Notes under the pieces: generated by a model
Databases searched by the model: none
Told to the model about the DNA's origin: nothing
The model's input: only the letters and a program-made list of their open reading frames with translations
Assembly: GCA_958295815.1 (NCBI GenBank)
Contig: OY282374.1
Span: 3,996,682 to 4,060,681 of the forward strand
Source of the DNA: Candidatus Poribacteria bacterium
Lineage (GTDB): Bacteria; Poribacteria; WGA-4E; WGA-3G
Direction: 5' to 3'
DNA length: 64,000 bases
Shown here: piece by piece, positions 50,845-58,878 of the stretch
Position numbering within the stretch: the stretch's first letter is position 1
How the letters are laid out: each line of letters begins with the position of its first letter
Made by a program: the position numbers and the translations under genes

Positions 50845-50872
50845 ATTATACCCAATTTTCCAAAAAAGTCAA
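50845..50872 (-). promoter_or_regulatory. Promoter of rpoZ
   Basis: On the minus strand TTGACT (complement of 50867-50872), a 16-bp spacer, then TATAAT (complement of 50845-50850). Its -35 box is 18 bp from the -35 box of the divergent mqnC promoter, so the two are back-to-back. Confidence 0.8.
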
Positions 50873-50890
50873 GTTAAAATGATAGAAAAG

Positions 50891-50919
50891 TTGACAAGTT
50901 AACTTTAAAGTGGTAAAAT
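50891..50919 (+). promoter_or_regulatory. Promoter of mqnC
   Basis: TTGACA (50891-50896), a 17-bp spacer, then TAAAAT (50914-50919). The leader to the ATG at 50972 is about 45 nt. Confidence 0.75.
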
Positions 50920-50971
50920 TGAAACATCGAATCGTGCAACTGTATGTCTTACGAACCAAAGGAACTTCTAA

Positions 50972-52039
50972 ATGGATACGAACATCCAGCCTATTCTCGA
51001 AAAATCGCTCGCAGCCGAACGGTTAGACTTTGACGATTGCCTCACGCTTTTCAAGAGCCACGATCTACTCGCTTTAGGGCACGCCGCAGATGTTATTCGA
51101 CAAAGGAAACACCCTGACGGTTACGTCACCTACATTATTGACAGAAATATTAACTACACCAATTGGTGTTATGTTGACTGCGACTTTTGTGCGTTTTACC
51201 GACATCGCCAAGACCCAGATGCCTATGTGATGGAGCGGGACGAACTTGGAAAAAAAATTCAGGAGACGCTCGACCTTGGTGGTGAGATGATTCTTATGCA
51301 AGGCGGGCTACACCCGAAACTAAAACTGGATTGGTATGAAGACCTACTTCGCTGGATTAAAGCGAATTATCCTATCCACATTCACGGATTTTCACCACCA
51401 GAGTTAGACTGGTTTGCGAAGATAAATCGTATGTCACTGCGAGAAACGCTCATCCGCTTACGAGATGCTGGACTCGATTCAATCCCTGGCGGTGGTGCGG
51501 AGATTCTTACTGAACACGCCCGCGATGAAATTAGCCCCAAAAAATGTACTGCTGACGAATGGTTGGAAGTGATGCGCCAAGGACATCTGGTTGGACTCAA
51601 GTCGAGTGCAACAATGATGTATGGGCACGTAGAAAGCTACGCTGAGCGTGTTGAGCACCTTGTCCGTCTCCGGGATTTACAAGATGAGACAGGAGGCTTC
51701 ACAGCTTTTATCTGCTGGTCTCTGCAACCCGCCAACACCCGTATGGAACATATACCACCAGCGGGAAGTTTTGAGTACCTTAAGACCCTCGCGATCTCTC
51801 GATTATTCTTGGATAATTTCGACAATTTCCAATCTTCCTGGGTTACCCAAGGTCCCAAAATCGGACAGATGTCCCTCAAGTTCGGGGCAAACGACATGGG
51901 CGGCACAATGATAGAGGAAAATGTCGTTAGCCAAGCTGGAACTGTCTACTGTATGCCGATTGAGGAGATCGAAAGGACTATTGCTGAGTTAGGGTACACC
52001 CCTAAACGCCGTAACTTCTTTTACAAACTCCTCAATTAA
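50972..52039 (+). CDS. mqnC: Cyclic dehypoxanthinyl futalosine synthase
   Basis: 355 residues. WCYVDCDFCAF (65-75) is the radical SAM CxxxCxxC motif with Cys66, Cys70 and Cys73. GGEMILMQGGLHPKL, FSPPELDW and SIPGGGAEIL are MqnC signatures, and SSATMMYGHVE follows the SAM site. The enzyme cyclises dehypoxanthine futalosine, a step in menaquinone synthesis by the futalosine pathway. This suggests the organism uses menaquinone rather than the men pathway. Other mqn genes are not in the window. It is monocistronic and divergent from rpoZ. Confidence 0.93.
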   Translation: MDTNIQPILEKSLAAERLDFDDCLTLFKSHDLLALGHAADVIRQRKHPDGYVTYIIDRNINYTNWCYVDCDFCAFYRHRQDPDAYVMERDELGKKIQETLDLGGEMILMQGGLHPKLKLDWYEDLLRWIKANYPIHIHGFSPPELDWFAKINRMSLRETLIRLRDAGLDSIPGGGAEILTEHARDEISPKKCTADEWLEVMRQGHLVGLKSSATMMYGHVESYAERVEHLVRLRDLQDETGGFTAFICWSLQPANTRMEHIPPAGSFEYLKTLAISRLFLDNFDNFQSSWVTQGPKIGQMSLKFGANDMGGTMIEENVVSQAGTVYCMPIEEIERTIAELGYTPKRRNFFYKLLN

Positions 52040-52111
52040 TTACCGCTGGAACCTTCCAAACCTGACAAAATCCTGAACCACCGGTTTGACGTTCTCCTCT
52101 GAGAGTTTGAG

Positions 52112-53557
52112 ATGCCCGATACCCGTCCTAACATCCTGTTAATAACTACCGATCAGCAACGTGGGGACTGCCTGGGCTTGGATCCAGACGGTCCCGATTG
52201 TCTGCAGACCCCCAACTTGGACTGGATCGGTCGCACCGGCACCCATTTCCGCCGCGGATACGCTGAATGTCCGAGTTGTATTCCAGCAAGGCGTAGCCTG
52301 ATGACCGGTACCGCACCAGCAGCCAATGGTGCAGTCGGATTTAAAGGGGCGGAGTGGAACCCTCCGCATACCTTGGCTGGCGAATTGTCTGCAGCCGGTT
52401 ATCAAACCGAGATGATTGGCAAACTACATTTGATGCCTCCACGTAAACGATACGGTTTCGATCATCTCCAGTTGGCTGATGCCACCCGCGGCAACCACAA
52501 CGACTATGTCGACTGGTTGCAGCAATACCACCGCCGCAACGACGTTGACCCCGGTATGGCTCACGGTGTTTCTGCCAACGGATGGGTCGGTCGTCCGCAT
52601 CATCTACCCGAAGAGCAAATGCATACGTTCTGGTGTATTGATCGCGCACTCAACTTCTTGCAAAAACGCGATCCAACGGCACCGTTCTTCCTCAATATTT
52701 CCTTTATAGATCCGCATCCACCGCTGACCCCACCGCTTCACTACTACCAACGCTACATCCAGCGAGACCTACCACCACCCGTGGTCGGTGACTGGGCAAC
52801 CGAATTTGCCGGAGCTCAGAAAGGTCTGAATCCAAATGCTTGGGAAATCCGCCTCGACGACTACGATATGCGCTGCGCCCGCGCTGCTTATTACGGGATG
52901 ATCAATTTCATCGACGATCAGATTGGTCGTCTAATCCAACATACCGGTGGCATGCAAGACTGTCTGGTCATTTTCACCTCTGACCACGGTGAGATGCTGG
53001 GCGATCATAATCTGTACCGCAAAACCTGGCCCTACGAAGCCTCAGCCCGAGTGCCCTTTCTAATGCGAGCACCAGCGAGATGGGGTTACCCGAAAGAATC
53101 CGTCTGCCAAAGTCCGGTCGGTCTGCAAGACATCATGCCCACCATTCTGGACACCGCTGGCATCCAGATTCCGAGCACCTGCACAGGTAAAAGTCTATTA
53201 CCCATCATGCGGGGGGATACCGACCAGGTACGAGACTGCCTGCACGGGGAACACTCTGGCTGTTACGATTACAAGCACGGGAACCACTACTTGACCGATG
53301 GGGACCATAAATACATCTGGTATTCGCAAACCGGTCAGGAACACCTCTTCAATCTGCAGGACGATCCGCACGAGACGCAAGATCTGGCGAGTCAAAGCGG
53401 GGCTGAAGCACGCCTAACACCTTGGCGGAATCGACTGATCGAGTTCCTCCGCCACCGTCCGGAAGGATTTACCGACGGCAAAAGCCTCATAGCGGGGCAG
53501 ACTCATGATGAATTGCTGCCCGATTACCAACCCGACACCACTTATCCGCACTTATAA
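52112..53557 (+). CDS. Type I sulfatase with CxPAR motif
   Basis: 481 residues. RPNILLITTDQQRGDCLG gives the metal aspartates. The formylglycine site is CIPARRSLMTG, with Ala instead of the more common Ser, a tolerated variant for formylglycine-generating enzymes. IGKLHLMPPRKRYGF contains the catalytic Lys and His, and TSDHGEMLGDHNLYRKTWPYE the second metal Asp-His. It should hydrolyse sulfate esters. The substrate is unknown. No signal peptide is visible, like the other two sulfatases here. It has a weak GAG ribosome site and stands alone, 72 bp after mqnC. Confidence 0.9.
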   Translation: MPDTRPNILLITTDQQRGDCLGLDPDGPDCLQTPNLDWIGRTGTHFRRGYAECPSCIPARRSLMTGTAPAANGAVGFKGAEWNPPHTLAGELSAAGYQTEMIGKLHLMPPRKRYGFDHLQLADATRGNHNDYVDWLQQYHRRNDVDPGMAHGVSANGWVGRPHHLPEEQMHTFWCIDRALNFLQKRDPTAPFFLNISFIDPHPPLTPPLHYYQRYIQRDLPPPVVGDWATEFAGAQKGLNPNAWEIRLDDYDMRCARAAYYGMINFIDDQIGRLIQHTGGMQDCLVIFTSDHGEMLGDHNLYRKTWPYEASARVPFLMRAPARWGYPKESVCQSPVGLQDIMPTILDTAGIQIPSTCTGKSLLPIMRGDTDQVRDCLHGEHSGCYDYKHGNHYLTDGDHKYIWYSQTGQEHLFNLQDDPHETQDLASQSGAEARLTPWRNRLIEFLRHRPEGFTDGKSLIAGQTHDELLPDYQPDTTYPHL

Positions 53558-53560
53558 CAC

Positions 53561-53684
53561 CAATTATGGTAAATCCAATAAATAAATAGACACTATTAAC
53601 ACACATGAGATCTGCTCTTTGTAGGAGGGGTTTGTAACCCCGACTCTTACAAGTGTCCAAGTAATTATGGGTTTTACTATAGTT
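53561..53684. repeat. Long imperfect palindrome, MITE-like
   Basis: The left arm 53561-53593 matches the inverted right arm 53653-53684 at about 24 of 32 positions by eye. The centre contains a stem-loop at 53618-53652, whose core is GGGTT/AACCC with TTGTA/TACAA flanks. No coding capacity is present. It begins 4 bp after the sulfatase stop. It could be a non-autonomous inverted-repeat element or a structured 3' end. The rest of the 347-bp gap (53685-53904) contains only the terminator at 53773-53800. Confidence 0.5.
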
Positions 53685-53772
53685 TTAAGGTGCCAGTAGA
53701 ACCAACGATCCTAATGGAAAACTGGTTATCGTTTTTGGCTTAAAAGGTTCAGAAATCTTGCCATTGGACGCG

Positions 53773-53800
53773 AAAAAGGGCGAGGTACGGGACCTCGCCC
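53773..53800 (-). terminator. Intrinsic terminator of the PpiD-like gene
   Basis: GGGCGAGGT (53778-53786) pairs perfectly with ACCTCGCCC (53792-53800) around a 5-nt loop. On the minus strand the stem is followed at once by TTTTT (complement of 53773-53777). It lies about 105 bp past the stop of the PpiD-like gene. Confidence 0.85.
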
Positions 53801-53904
53801 AACAAAATCCATTAATGCGATATTAGGACCCACTAAGTAATGAACACCAGTATCGAGTGGGAATGTTTTAAAGTTTTCACGAACTGATCGCTTAATTCAA
53901 ACGC

Positions 53905-55863
53905 TTAACGGTAATCCGGATGGATCCAGAGTTCGCTTCCTTTTTTGCGTGCGGCGAACCAGTTCAGATATGCTTCCCGCTTTTTCGCTTGGATGAGGGT
54001 CTGCAGGTGTCGAGTCTTTTCAGCCGGATCCTCCTGGAACGCCTCAACATCTGGTTCCTGTCGCTCAATAAGCTGAACAATGTACACAGAAGAGCTACCT
54101 TTGAAAGGACCGCCGATTTCATCTATCTTCATACGAAACGCAGCAAACATTGCTTCAGCGGAATTCCCCATACCAGAAATATAGTTACTATTGGCACTGA
54201 GCGAGAATAGGTTGCTTTCTTGTACCGAGAGCCGGTCGGCAGTCAACCCTTCAGGCGGGCTATACTTTTTAAACAAATCCTCCAGTGATTCGGCACCGTC
54301 ACGTTGATTAAATAGGCTTTGTGCGTCCGCTAAAGCTTCGGCTGCCGATTTCTCTTCCTGCAGTGCTTCAATCACTTTCGTTTTTACCTCAGCGAATGGT
54401 GGAATAGCCGCTGGCTTCTTCTCTAAGACGGTGGCAACAAAATAGGCATCTACCTCACCAGTCCGTTTTTTCGCCTCAATTACCTTTATCACACCAACTT
54501 CCATATCAAAGACCTCTTGGATTAACCCTTCATACCCCCACCGCGCGCCAATTTGTGGAATAGTCGGAGCGTCCCGGCTGAAAAGTCCGGTTTCTAAAAC
54601 AGTGAGCGCGAGATCCTTGTAGTTTTCATGTGCGAGTGCAGCATCATAGTCCTGAATTTCGATTTCATACAACAGGTCGTCAGCGATCCTTTTCGCCTCG
54701 TCAACACCGCTGACTTGAACGAGTTTTTGTTGGATTTCAAATTGGACTTGGGCAAAAGGCTGCGGCTCCGGTGCCCTCTTTTCCTCCAATTTGATTATAT
54801 GATACCCAAACTGCGTCTCGATTAAATCACTCACTTCTCCGGGTTCCAACGTATCAAACGCAGCCTCTTCAAAGGGTTTCACCATTTCACCACGTGCGAA
54901 ATAGTCCCCGGCTGGAAGTTTTGGATTGGAGCCTTTTAAAGCACCACCGAGCGTTGCAGACGGACCTTCTGAATATGTTTTTGCAAGTTCGGCGAAATCG
55001 GCACCGGCGGCAAGTTCTTCATTGACGGTTTTAAGTAATTCTTCTGCAGCCGTCTTGGTTTCCGCCTTTTGTTCGTCGGTTGCGTTATCAGGAAACTTTT
55101 TCAAGATATGGCGCGCTTTGACCGCTTCCGGTGTGGCAAATGACGACCGATTTGCCTCGTAATATTCTTCAACATCTGAATCTGAAACGAACTCGGTAGG
55201 ATTTACCCTGATAAACTTGACGTTCACCTGTTCTTGGGATTTATAGTCATCCCTGTTTTTCTCGTAGTAGGCTTCTGCTTCAGCGTCATCTACCTCAACC
55301 CTTGAGATGTAATCGCTATGCTTAAATTCGATAAATTTGACTTTCGCCTTATCAGACTCAAGCCGATATGCTTGCTCTGCTTCAGTGTCAGTTACCAATT
55401 CCAAGGCTTGTACACTATCTCGGAGTGCTGTGGAACTAAGTTGCAGACGAATATTCTCTGTATAGAGGTCTGCTGCCCCGAACTGTTTGTAAAGATTGTA
55501 CTGCTCGACCCGGGTTGCATCGCTTCGGATGTAACGTCTTATGTCTGCATCAGTGACATCTACACTTCCCTCAATCGTTTGTTGCACCCAACGGTCGATT
55601 ACTGATTTCTGCATCTGCTCTCGATCAGGGTTACTGTTGAATCTCTGATTTTGCCTTTGAGACTCCATAGCGTTAGCGACGGCGTTTTCAAACTCACTAC
55701 GTTTGACTTCAATACCATCAATCCTGAGGACGACGTCTCCCTCTGGTCCCTCACCGCCACCTTGCGTGTTGCTATAGAGGAACACCGTTCCTACCAAAAA
55801 CACGATGCAAATTACCCACATAAAAAGTTGCGCAATAAATTTCTCACGTAGAAAGATAATCAT
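53905..55863 (-). CDS. PpiD/SurA-like periplasmic peptidyl-prolyl isomerase
   Basis: 652 residues. One N-terminal membrane helix (about 12-30) anchors it to the inner membrane, with the rest in the periplasm. A SurA-N-like chaperone region (about 45-200) is followed by a parvulin domain (about 250-360) with KARHILKKFPDN, FAELAKTYSEGPSATLGGAL and VSDLIETQFGYHIIKLEEK. A second, weaker parvulin-like segment lies near 430-500. The architecture matches PpiD, which helps newly secreted outer-membrane proteins fold. It is monocistronic, with a consensus promoter and terminator. Its presence fits the many exported proteins in this genome. Confidence 0.9.
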   Translation of the reverse strand: MIIFLREKFIAQLFMWVICIVFLVGTVFLYSNTQGGGEGPEGDVVLRIDGIEVKRSEFENAVANAMESQRQNQRFNSNPDREQMQKSVIDRWVQQTIEGSVDVTDADIRRYIRSDATRVEQYNLYKQFGAADLYTENIRLQLSSTALRDSVQALELVTDTEAEQAYRLESDKAKVKFIEFKHSDYISRVEVDDAEAEAYYEKNRDDYKSQEQVNVKFIRVNPTEFVSDSDVEEYYEANRSSFATPEAVKARHILKKFPDNATDEQKAETKTAAEELLKTVNEELAAGADFAELAKTYSEGPSATLGGALKGSNPKLPAGDYFARGEMVKPFEEAAFDTLEPGEVSDLIETQFGYHIIKLEEKRAPEPQPFAQVQFEIQQKLVQVSGVDEAKRIADDLLYEIEIQDYDAALAHENYKDLALTVLETGLFSRDAPTIPQIGARWGYEGLIQEVFDMEVGVIKVIEAKKRTGEVDAYFVATVLEKKPAAIPPFAEVKTKVIEALQEEKSAAEALADAQSLFNQRDGAESLEDLFKKYSPPEGLTADRLSVQESNLFSLSANSNYISGMGNSAEAMFAAFRMKIDEIGGPFKGSSSVYIVQLIERQEPDVEAFQEDPAEKTRHLQTLIQAKKREAYLNWFAARKKGSELWIHPDYR

Positions 55864-55928
55864 GTCTTATTAAAGTATCTCCTGTTGATTTCCGTCTAAG
55901 AGCCTTTCGTGCCTGAAGAGGTGTTAAT

Positions 55929-55957
55929 ATTATACATACAAACACAAGCAATGTCAA
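55929..55957 (-). promoter_or_regulatory. Consensus promoter of the PpiD-like gene
   Basis: On the minus strand TTGACA (complement of 55952-55957), a 17-bp spacer, then TATAAT (complement of 55929-55934). This is a perfect sigma-70 match. The leader is about 60 nt and contains AGGAGA 14 nt before the ATG. Confidence 0.85.
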
Positions 55958-56079
55958 ATTGTAGTACCTGTGGCGAGTAAACGATAAAAATTTGCTAATT
56001 TTTAGAATATACTATATACTAATTGGAAACAGCACGGGTTTTGGGTGCGAACCATTGTGAGAAATTGGCAAAATCGGTA

Positions 56080-56964
56080 ATGAAGATTCAGAATGTAACA
56101 GATTTTAGTCTAAAATATACTTTGGAATCTGGACAGTCATTTCGATGGCACAAGATAGGTGATGCCTACTACGGTGTTGTGGAGGGACGGATACTCAAAA
56201 TTTCCCAACAAGGGACCACGCTACATGTTGAAAGTTCCACGAACGAAGATGAGACGACTTTTTTGCCATACCTCCGTCACTACTTAGATCTGGAGCGTGA
56301 TGTCCCAAAACTCCTCGCCGAAGTTGACAATGATGCCTATATCCATCGGACGATTCAGACCCTTTGGGGAATGCACATTCTGAATCAAGAAATCTGGGAG
56401 ACAATAGCATCCTTTATTTTATCACAAAACAACAATGTCTCTCGGATCCGTGGGATTATTCGTAGACTCTCTGAGCGTTACGGTGAAAAATTAAGGATTG
56501 CGACGTACGAGGACTATAGTTTTCCGAGTCCGCAGGCTCTGGCAACAGCAACTGAGGAAGAACTCCTCGCATGCGGTACCGGCTACCGAGCAAGTTATCT
56601 TCAGGCTGCTGCGCAGGCAGTTATTAACGGCGAACTCACACTTACCTCATTAAAGCAATTGCCATATCCTGAGGCGAAACAGGAATTAACGCGCCGACAG
56701 GGTATTGGCGAGAAAGTGGCTGATTGTATCTGCCTATTCTCGCTCGGACATCTTGCAGCACTGCCAATTGATGTCTGGATAAAACGTATTTTTGAGACGC
56801 TTTACCTACGTCGGCGTGCCACGCATCGCGAAATACGCGAATTCGCACACAACTATTTCGGAGAGGGGGTGGGATACGCACAGCAATATCTATTCCATTA
56901 CGTTCATGAATGTCCAAACTGGGCAGACGCTGAGCACTTATCGCTTATCGAAGTAGAAACCTAA
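56080..56964 (+). CDS. 8-oxoguanine DNA glycosylase/AP lyase, OGG1 type
   Basis: 294 residues from the ATG at 56080. An upstream TTG at 56023 would add 19 residues, and neither start has a clear ribosome site. An N-terminal beta domain (TLESGQSFRWH and YYGVVEG, as in OGG1) precedes the HhH-GPD domain. The catalytic helix-hairpin-helix is RRQGIGEKVADCICLFSLGH, with Lys212 acting as nucleophile and Asp231 in LPIDVWIKR. The ICLFSL and ALPIDVW segments match eukaryotic OGG1 more than bacterial AlkA/MutM. It excises 8-oxoguanine from DNA. Bacterial OGG1-type enzymes are known but uncommon. Confidence 0.88.
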   Translation: MKIQNVTDFSLKYTLESGQSFRWHKIGDAYYGVVEGRILKISQQGTTLHVESSTNEDETTFLPYLRHYLDLERDVPKLLAEVDNDAYIHRTIQTLWGMHILNQEIWETIASFILSQNNNVSRIRGIIRRLSERYGEKLRIATYEDYSFPSPQALATATEEELLACGTGYRASYLQAAAQAVINGELTLTSLKQLPYPEAKQELTRRQGIGEKVADCICLFSLGHLAALPIDVWIKRIFETLYLRRRATHREIREFAHNYFGEGVGYAQQYLFHYVHECPNWADAEHLSLIEVET

Positions 56965-57032
56965 CCTACAACAGAAAATTGAGAACCGACAGTAAAATGA
57001 CAAACAAATGACTTTCACAAGGAGACTCAATT

Positions 57033-57437
57033 ATGGCAGAATCATTGGATCAAAGTATTGTATCACTTCTGGAAGAACATGTTGAACTTGCAATTTCGAC
57101 TGTTCAAGAGTTGAGAGCAGACAAACTTGAACTTGAGGCTGAAATAGCAAGGCTTAACAGCGAAGTGGTAGAACGCGATGGACAGATTCAACAACTTGAA
57201 GAGCGTAATCGCCAACTTGAAGAGGAACTTAATTTAGAACAGTTGGCTATTTCCCAAGAGCGTACAGATGTCCGAGAACGTCTTGAGGGTCTGATGAATG
57301 TCCTCGCTGCATCAAATGAAGCAGAGGCAGAGACAGAAGCAGAGACAGAAACAGGTCCCGAAATCGATTTTACCGTCCGGAATGAGAGACCGAATACAAT
57401 ATTTGGCAACCCTACAGAGAGATCCGAGGAGGAATAG
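57033..57437 (+). CDS. Small coiled-coil protein
   Basis: 134 residues with AAGGAG ahead of the ATG. Residues about 17-88 form one long coiled coil rich in Leu/Glu heptads (LELEAEIARLNSEVVERD). An acidic AEAETEAETETG stretch follows and the polar tail ends in EEE. It resembles ZapB- or YabA-like scaffold proteins in shape, but the sequence is not diagnostic. It lies between an OGG glycosylase and a GT4 glycosyltransferase on the same strand, with gaps of 68 and 47 bp. Function unknown. Confidence 0.6.
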   Translation: MAESLDQSIVSLLEEHVELAISTVQELRADKLELEAEIARLNSEVVERDGQIQQLEERNRQLEEELNLEQLAISQERTDVRERLEGLMNVLAASNEAEAETEAETETGPEIDFTVRNERPNTIFGNPTERSEEE

Positions 57438-57484
57438 CCAGTGGCATGCCCAGAATGCTCTGGGTAAAGCCTAAATAACAAGTC

Positions 57485-58636
57485 GTGCGTGTTTTAGTCC
57501 TCTCTCATTCGTATATTATGAAGCCGTACCGGCGGAAATTCGCGCTCATCGCTGAACATCCGGATGTCACGCTACGTGTTGTCACACCTACGCGCTGGTA
57601 TGAAAGTTTCCAAGATATTGTTTTTGAGCCGGAACCGGACACGCTGTGTGAGGAATTTCCATGTCCAATCCGTTTCTCTGGCTACGGCAGTCGCTTCTAT
57701 TACCGCAGCGGCGTGAAGTCGCATTTTAGAGACTTTCAACCGGATATTATCCATTTAGAGGAAGAGGCGTGGAGTATCAATGCGTTACAAACGATTCGTT
57801 TGAAACGGAAGTACTGTCCGAACAGCCGCTTTATCTTTCGCACCTCACTTAGCATATCGATCAAACAGCGATTTGGGATACTACCGGTGTGGATTGAACG
57901 CCGTGTTTTTCGGGAAACCGATAAAGCTTTCCCACTGAGTGAAAACGCTGGCAATATTCTAACCGAACGCGGGTACACCGGACAACAGACCCCATTCCCA
58001 AATGGAGTTGACATCCGCCACTTTTACAAAATGGATGTCAGCGAATTGCGGAATTCATTACGGCTCACCGGCTGCTTTGTTATTGGTTATGTTGGCAGGT
58101 TACTACGGATGAAGGGAATAGACACACTGCTTGAAGCACTTGCTTGTCTTGTAAGCCGGGATACCACAAACACCTACAAACTCCTAATCCTTGGACAAGG
58201 CGAAGATAAACCTTATTTCCAGAAGATTGCTGAAACCCTCGGTATTTCTGAACAGATTGTGTGGATAGATGCAGTACCACCTGAAGAGGTAGCCGCTTAT
58301 ATTAATTGTATGGACACGTTAGTCCTACCTTCTCGCACGACAGCTGAATGGGTTGAATTCTTTGGGAGAGTCCTTATAGAAGGAATGGCGTGCGAAGTGC
58401 CGGTCATCGGTTCCAATTCCGGCGAAATTCCACATGTGATTGACAACGCGGGACTGGTTTTTCCTGAATCGGATGCGGATGTCTTGACAGAACACATACA
58501 TCAAATCGCGCATGACAGCAACCTTCGGAATGAACTTATTGCGCGTGGACTCACTCGTATCGAAAATTTTACGTGGGAGACGATTGCGGAACAGACGTAT
58601 CAGGTGTATCAGGAATTACTTGGAAACGTTCGGTAG
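57485..58636 (+). CDS. GT-B glycosyltransferase, family 4 type
   Basis: 383 residues beginning at GTG 57485. The N-terminus RVLVLSHSYIMKPYRRKF and the acceptor domain are typical of GT4. The donor domain starts VIGYVGRLLRMKGIDTLLEA and has LLILGQGEDKP. EFFGRVLIEGMACEVPVIGSN contains the E-x7-E nucleotide-sugar motif of retaining GT4 enzymes. It probably acts in the cytosol on surface polysaccharide or a glycolipid. No operon partner of the same pathway is adjacent. The ribosome site is poor. Confidence 0.87.
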   Translation: MRVLVLSHSYIMKPYRRKFALIAEHPDVTLRVVTPTRWYESFQDIVFEPEPDTLCEEFPCPIRFSGYGSRFYYRSGVKSHFRDFQPDIIHLEEEAWSINALQTIRLKRKYCPNSRFIFRTSLSISIKQRFGILPVWIERRVFRETDKAFPLSENAGNILTERGYTGQQTPFPNGVDIRHFYKMDVSELRNSLRLTGCFVIGYVGRLLRMKGIDTLLEALACLVSRDTTNTYKLLILGQGEDKPYFQKIAETLGISEQIVWIDAVPPEEVAAYINCMDTLVLPSRTTAEWVEFFGRVLIEGMACEVPVIGSNSGEIPHVIDNAGLVFPESDADVLTEHIHQIAHDSNLRNELIARGLTRIENFTWETIAEQTYQVYQELLGNVR

Positions 58637-58675
58637 GTTAGTATCGAGAAACAAGAAAAACAGGAGAGTTAGTAA

Positions 58676-58758
58676 TGCCCCCGACTGGACTCGAACCAGC
58701 ATGCCAATTAAGGCACAGGCCCTCAACCTGCCGTGTATACCAATTCCACCACAGGGGC
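58676..58758 (-). tRNA. trnL: tRNA-Leu (GAG anticodon)
   Basis: 83 nt with a class II variable arm. Acceptor GCCCCTG pairs with CGGGGGC (one G-T pair); the anticodon loop TTGAGGG carries GAG; the T loop is TTCGAGT; discriminator A. CCA is not encoded. It is a single tRNA on the opposite strand from its neighbours, with its own consensus promoter. Confidence 0.95.
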
Positions 58759-58771
58759 ACTTTAGTAGTTA

Positions 58772-58800
58772 ATTATACCTTACTCAGACAATGATGTCAA
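58772..58800 (-). promoter_or_regulatory. Consensus promoter of tRNA-Leu
   Basis: On the minus strand TTGACA (complement of 58795-58800), a 17-bp spacer, then TATAAT (complement of 58772-58777), a perfect sigma-70 match 14 bp before the tRNA. The GGTATAATTAA core is identical to that of the tRNA array and rpoZ promoters. Confidence 0.9.
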
Positions 58801-58878
58801 ATTTTTCTCGGATTTTTTAACTCCTGCAGCATCAAATCGCAGTTTATGAGATACATTGTCATTTTTTGGACATAAAAC

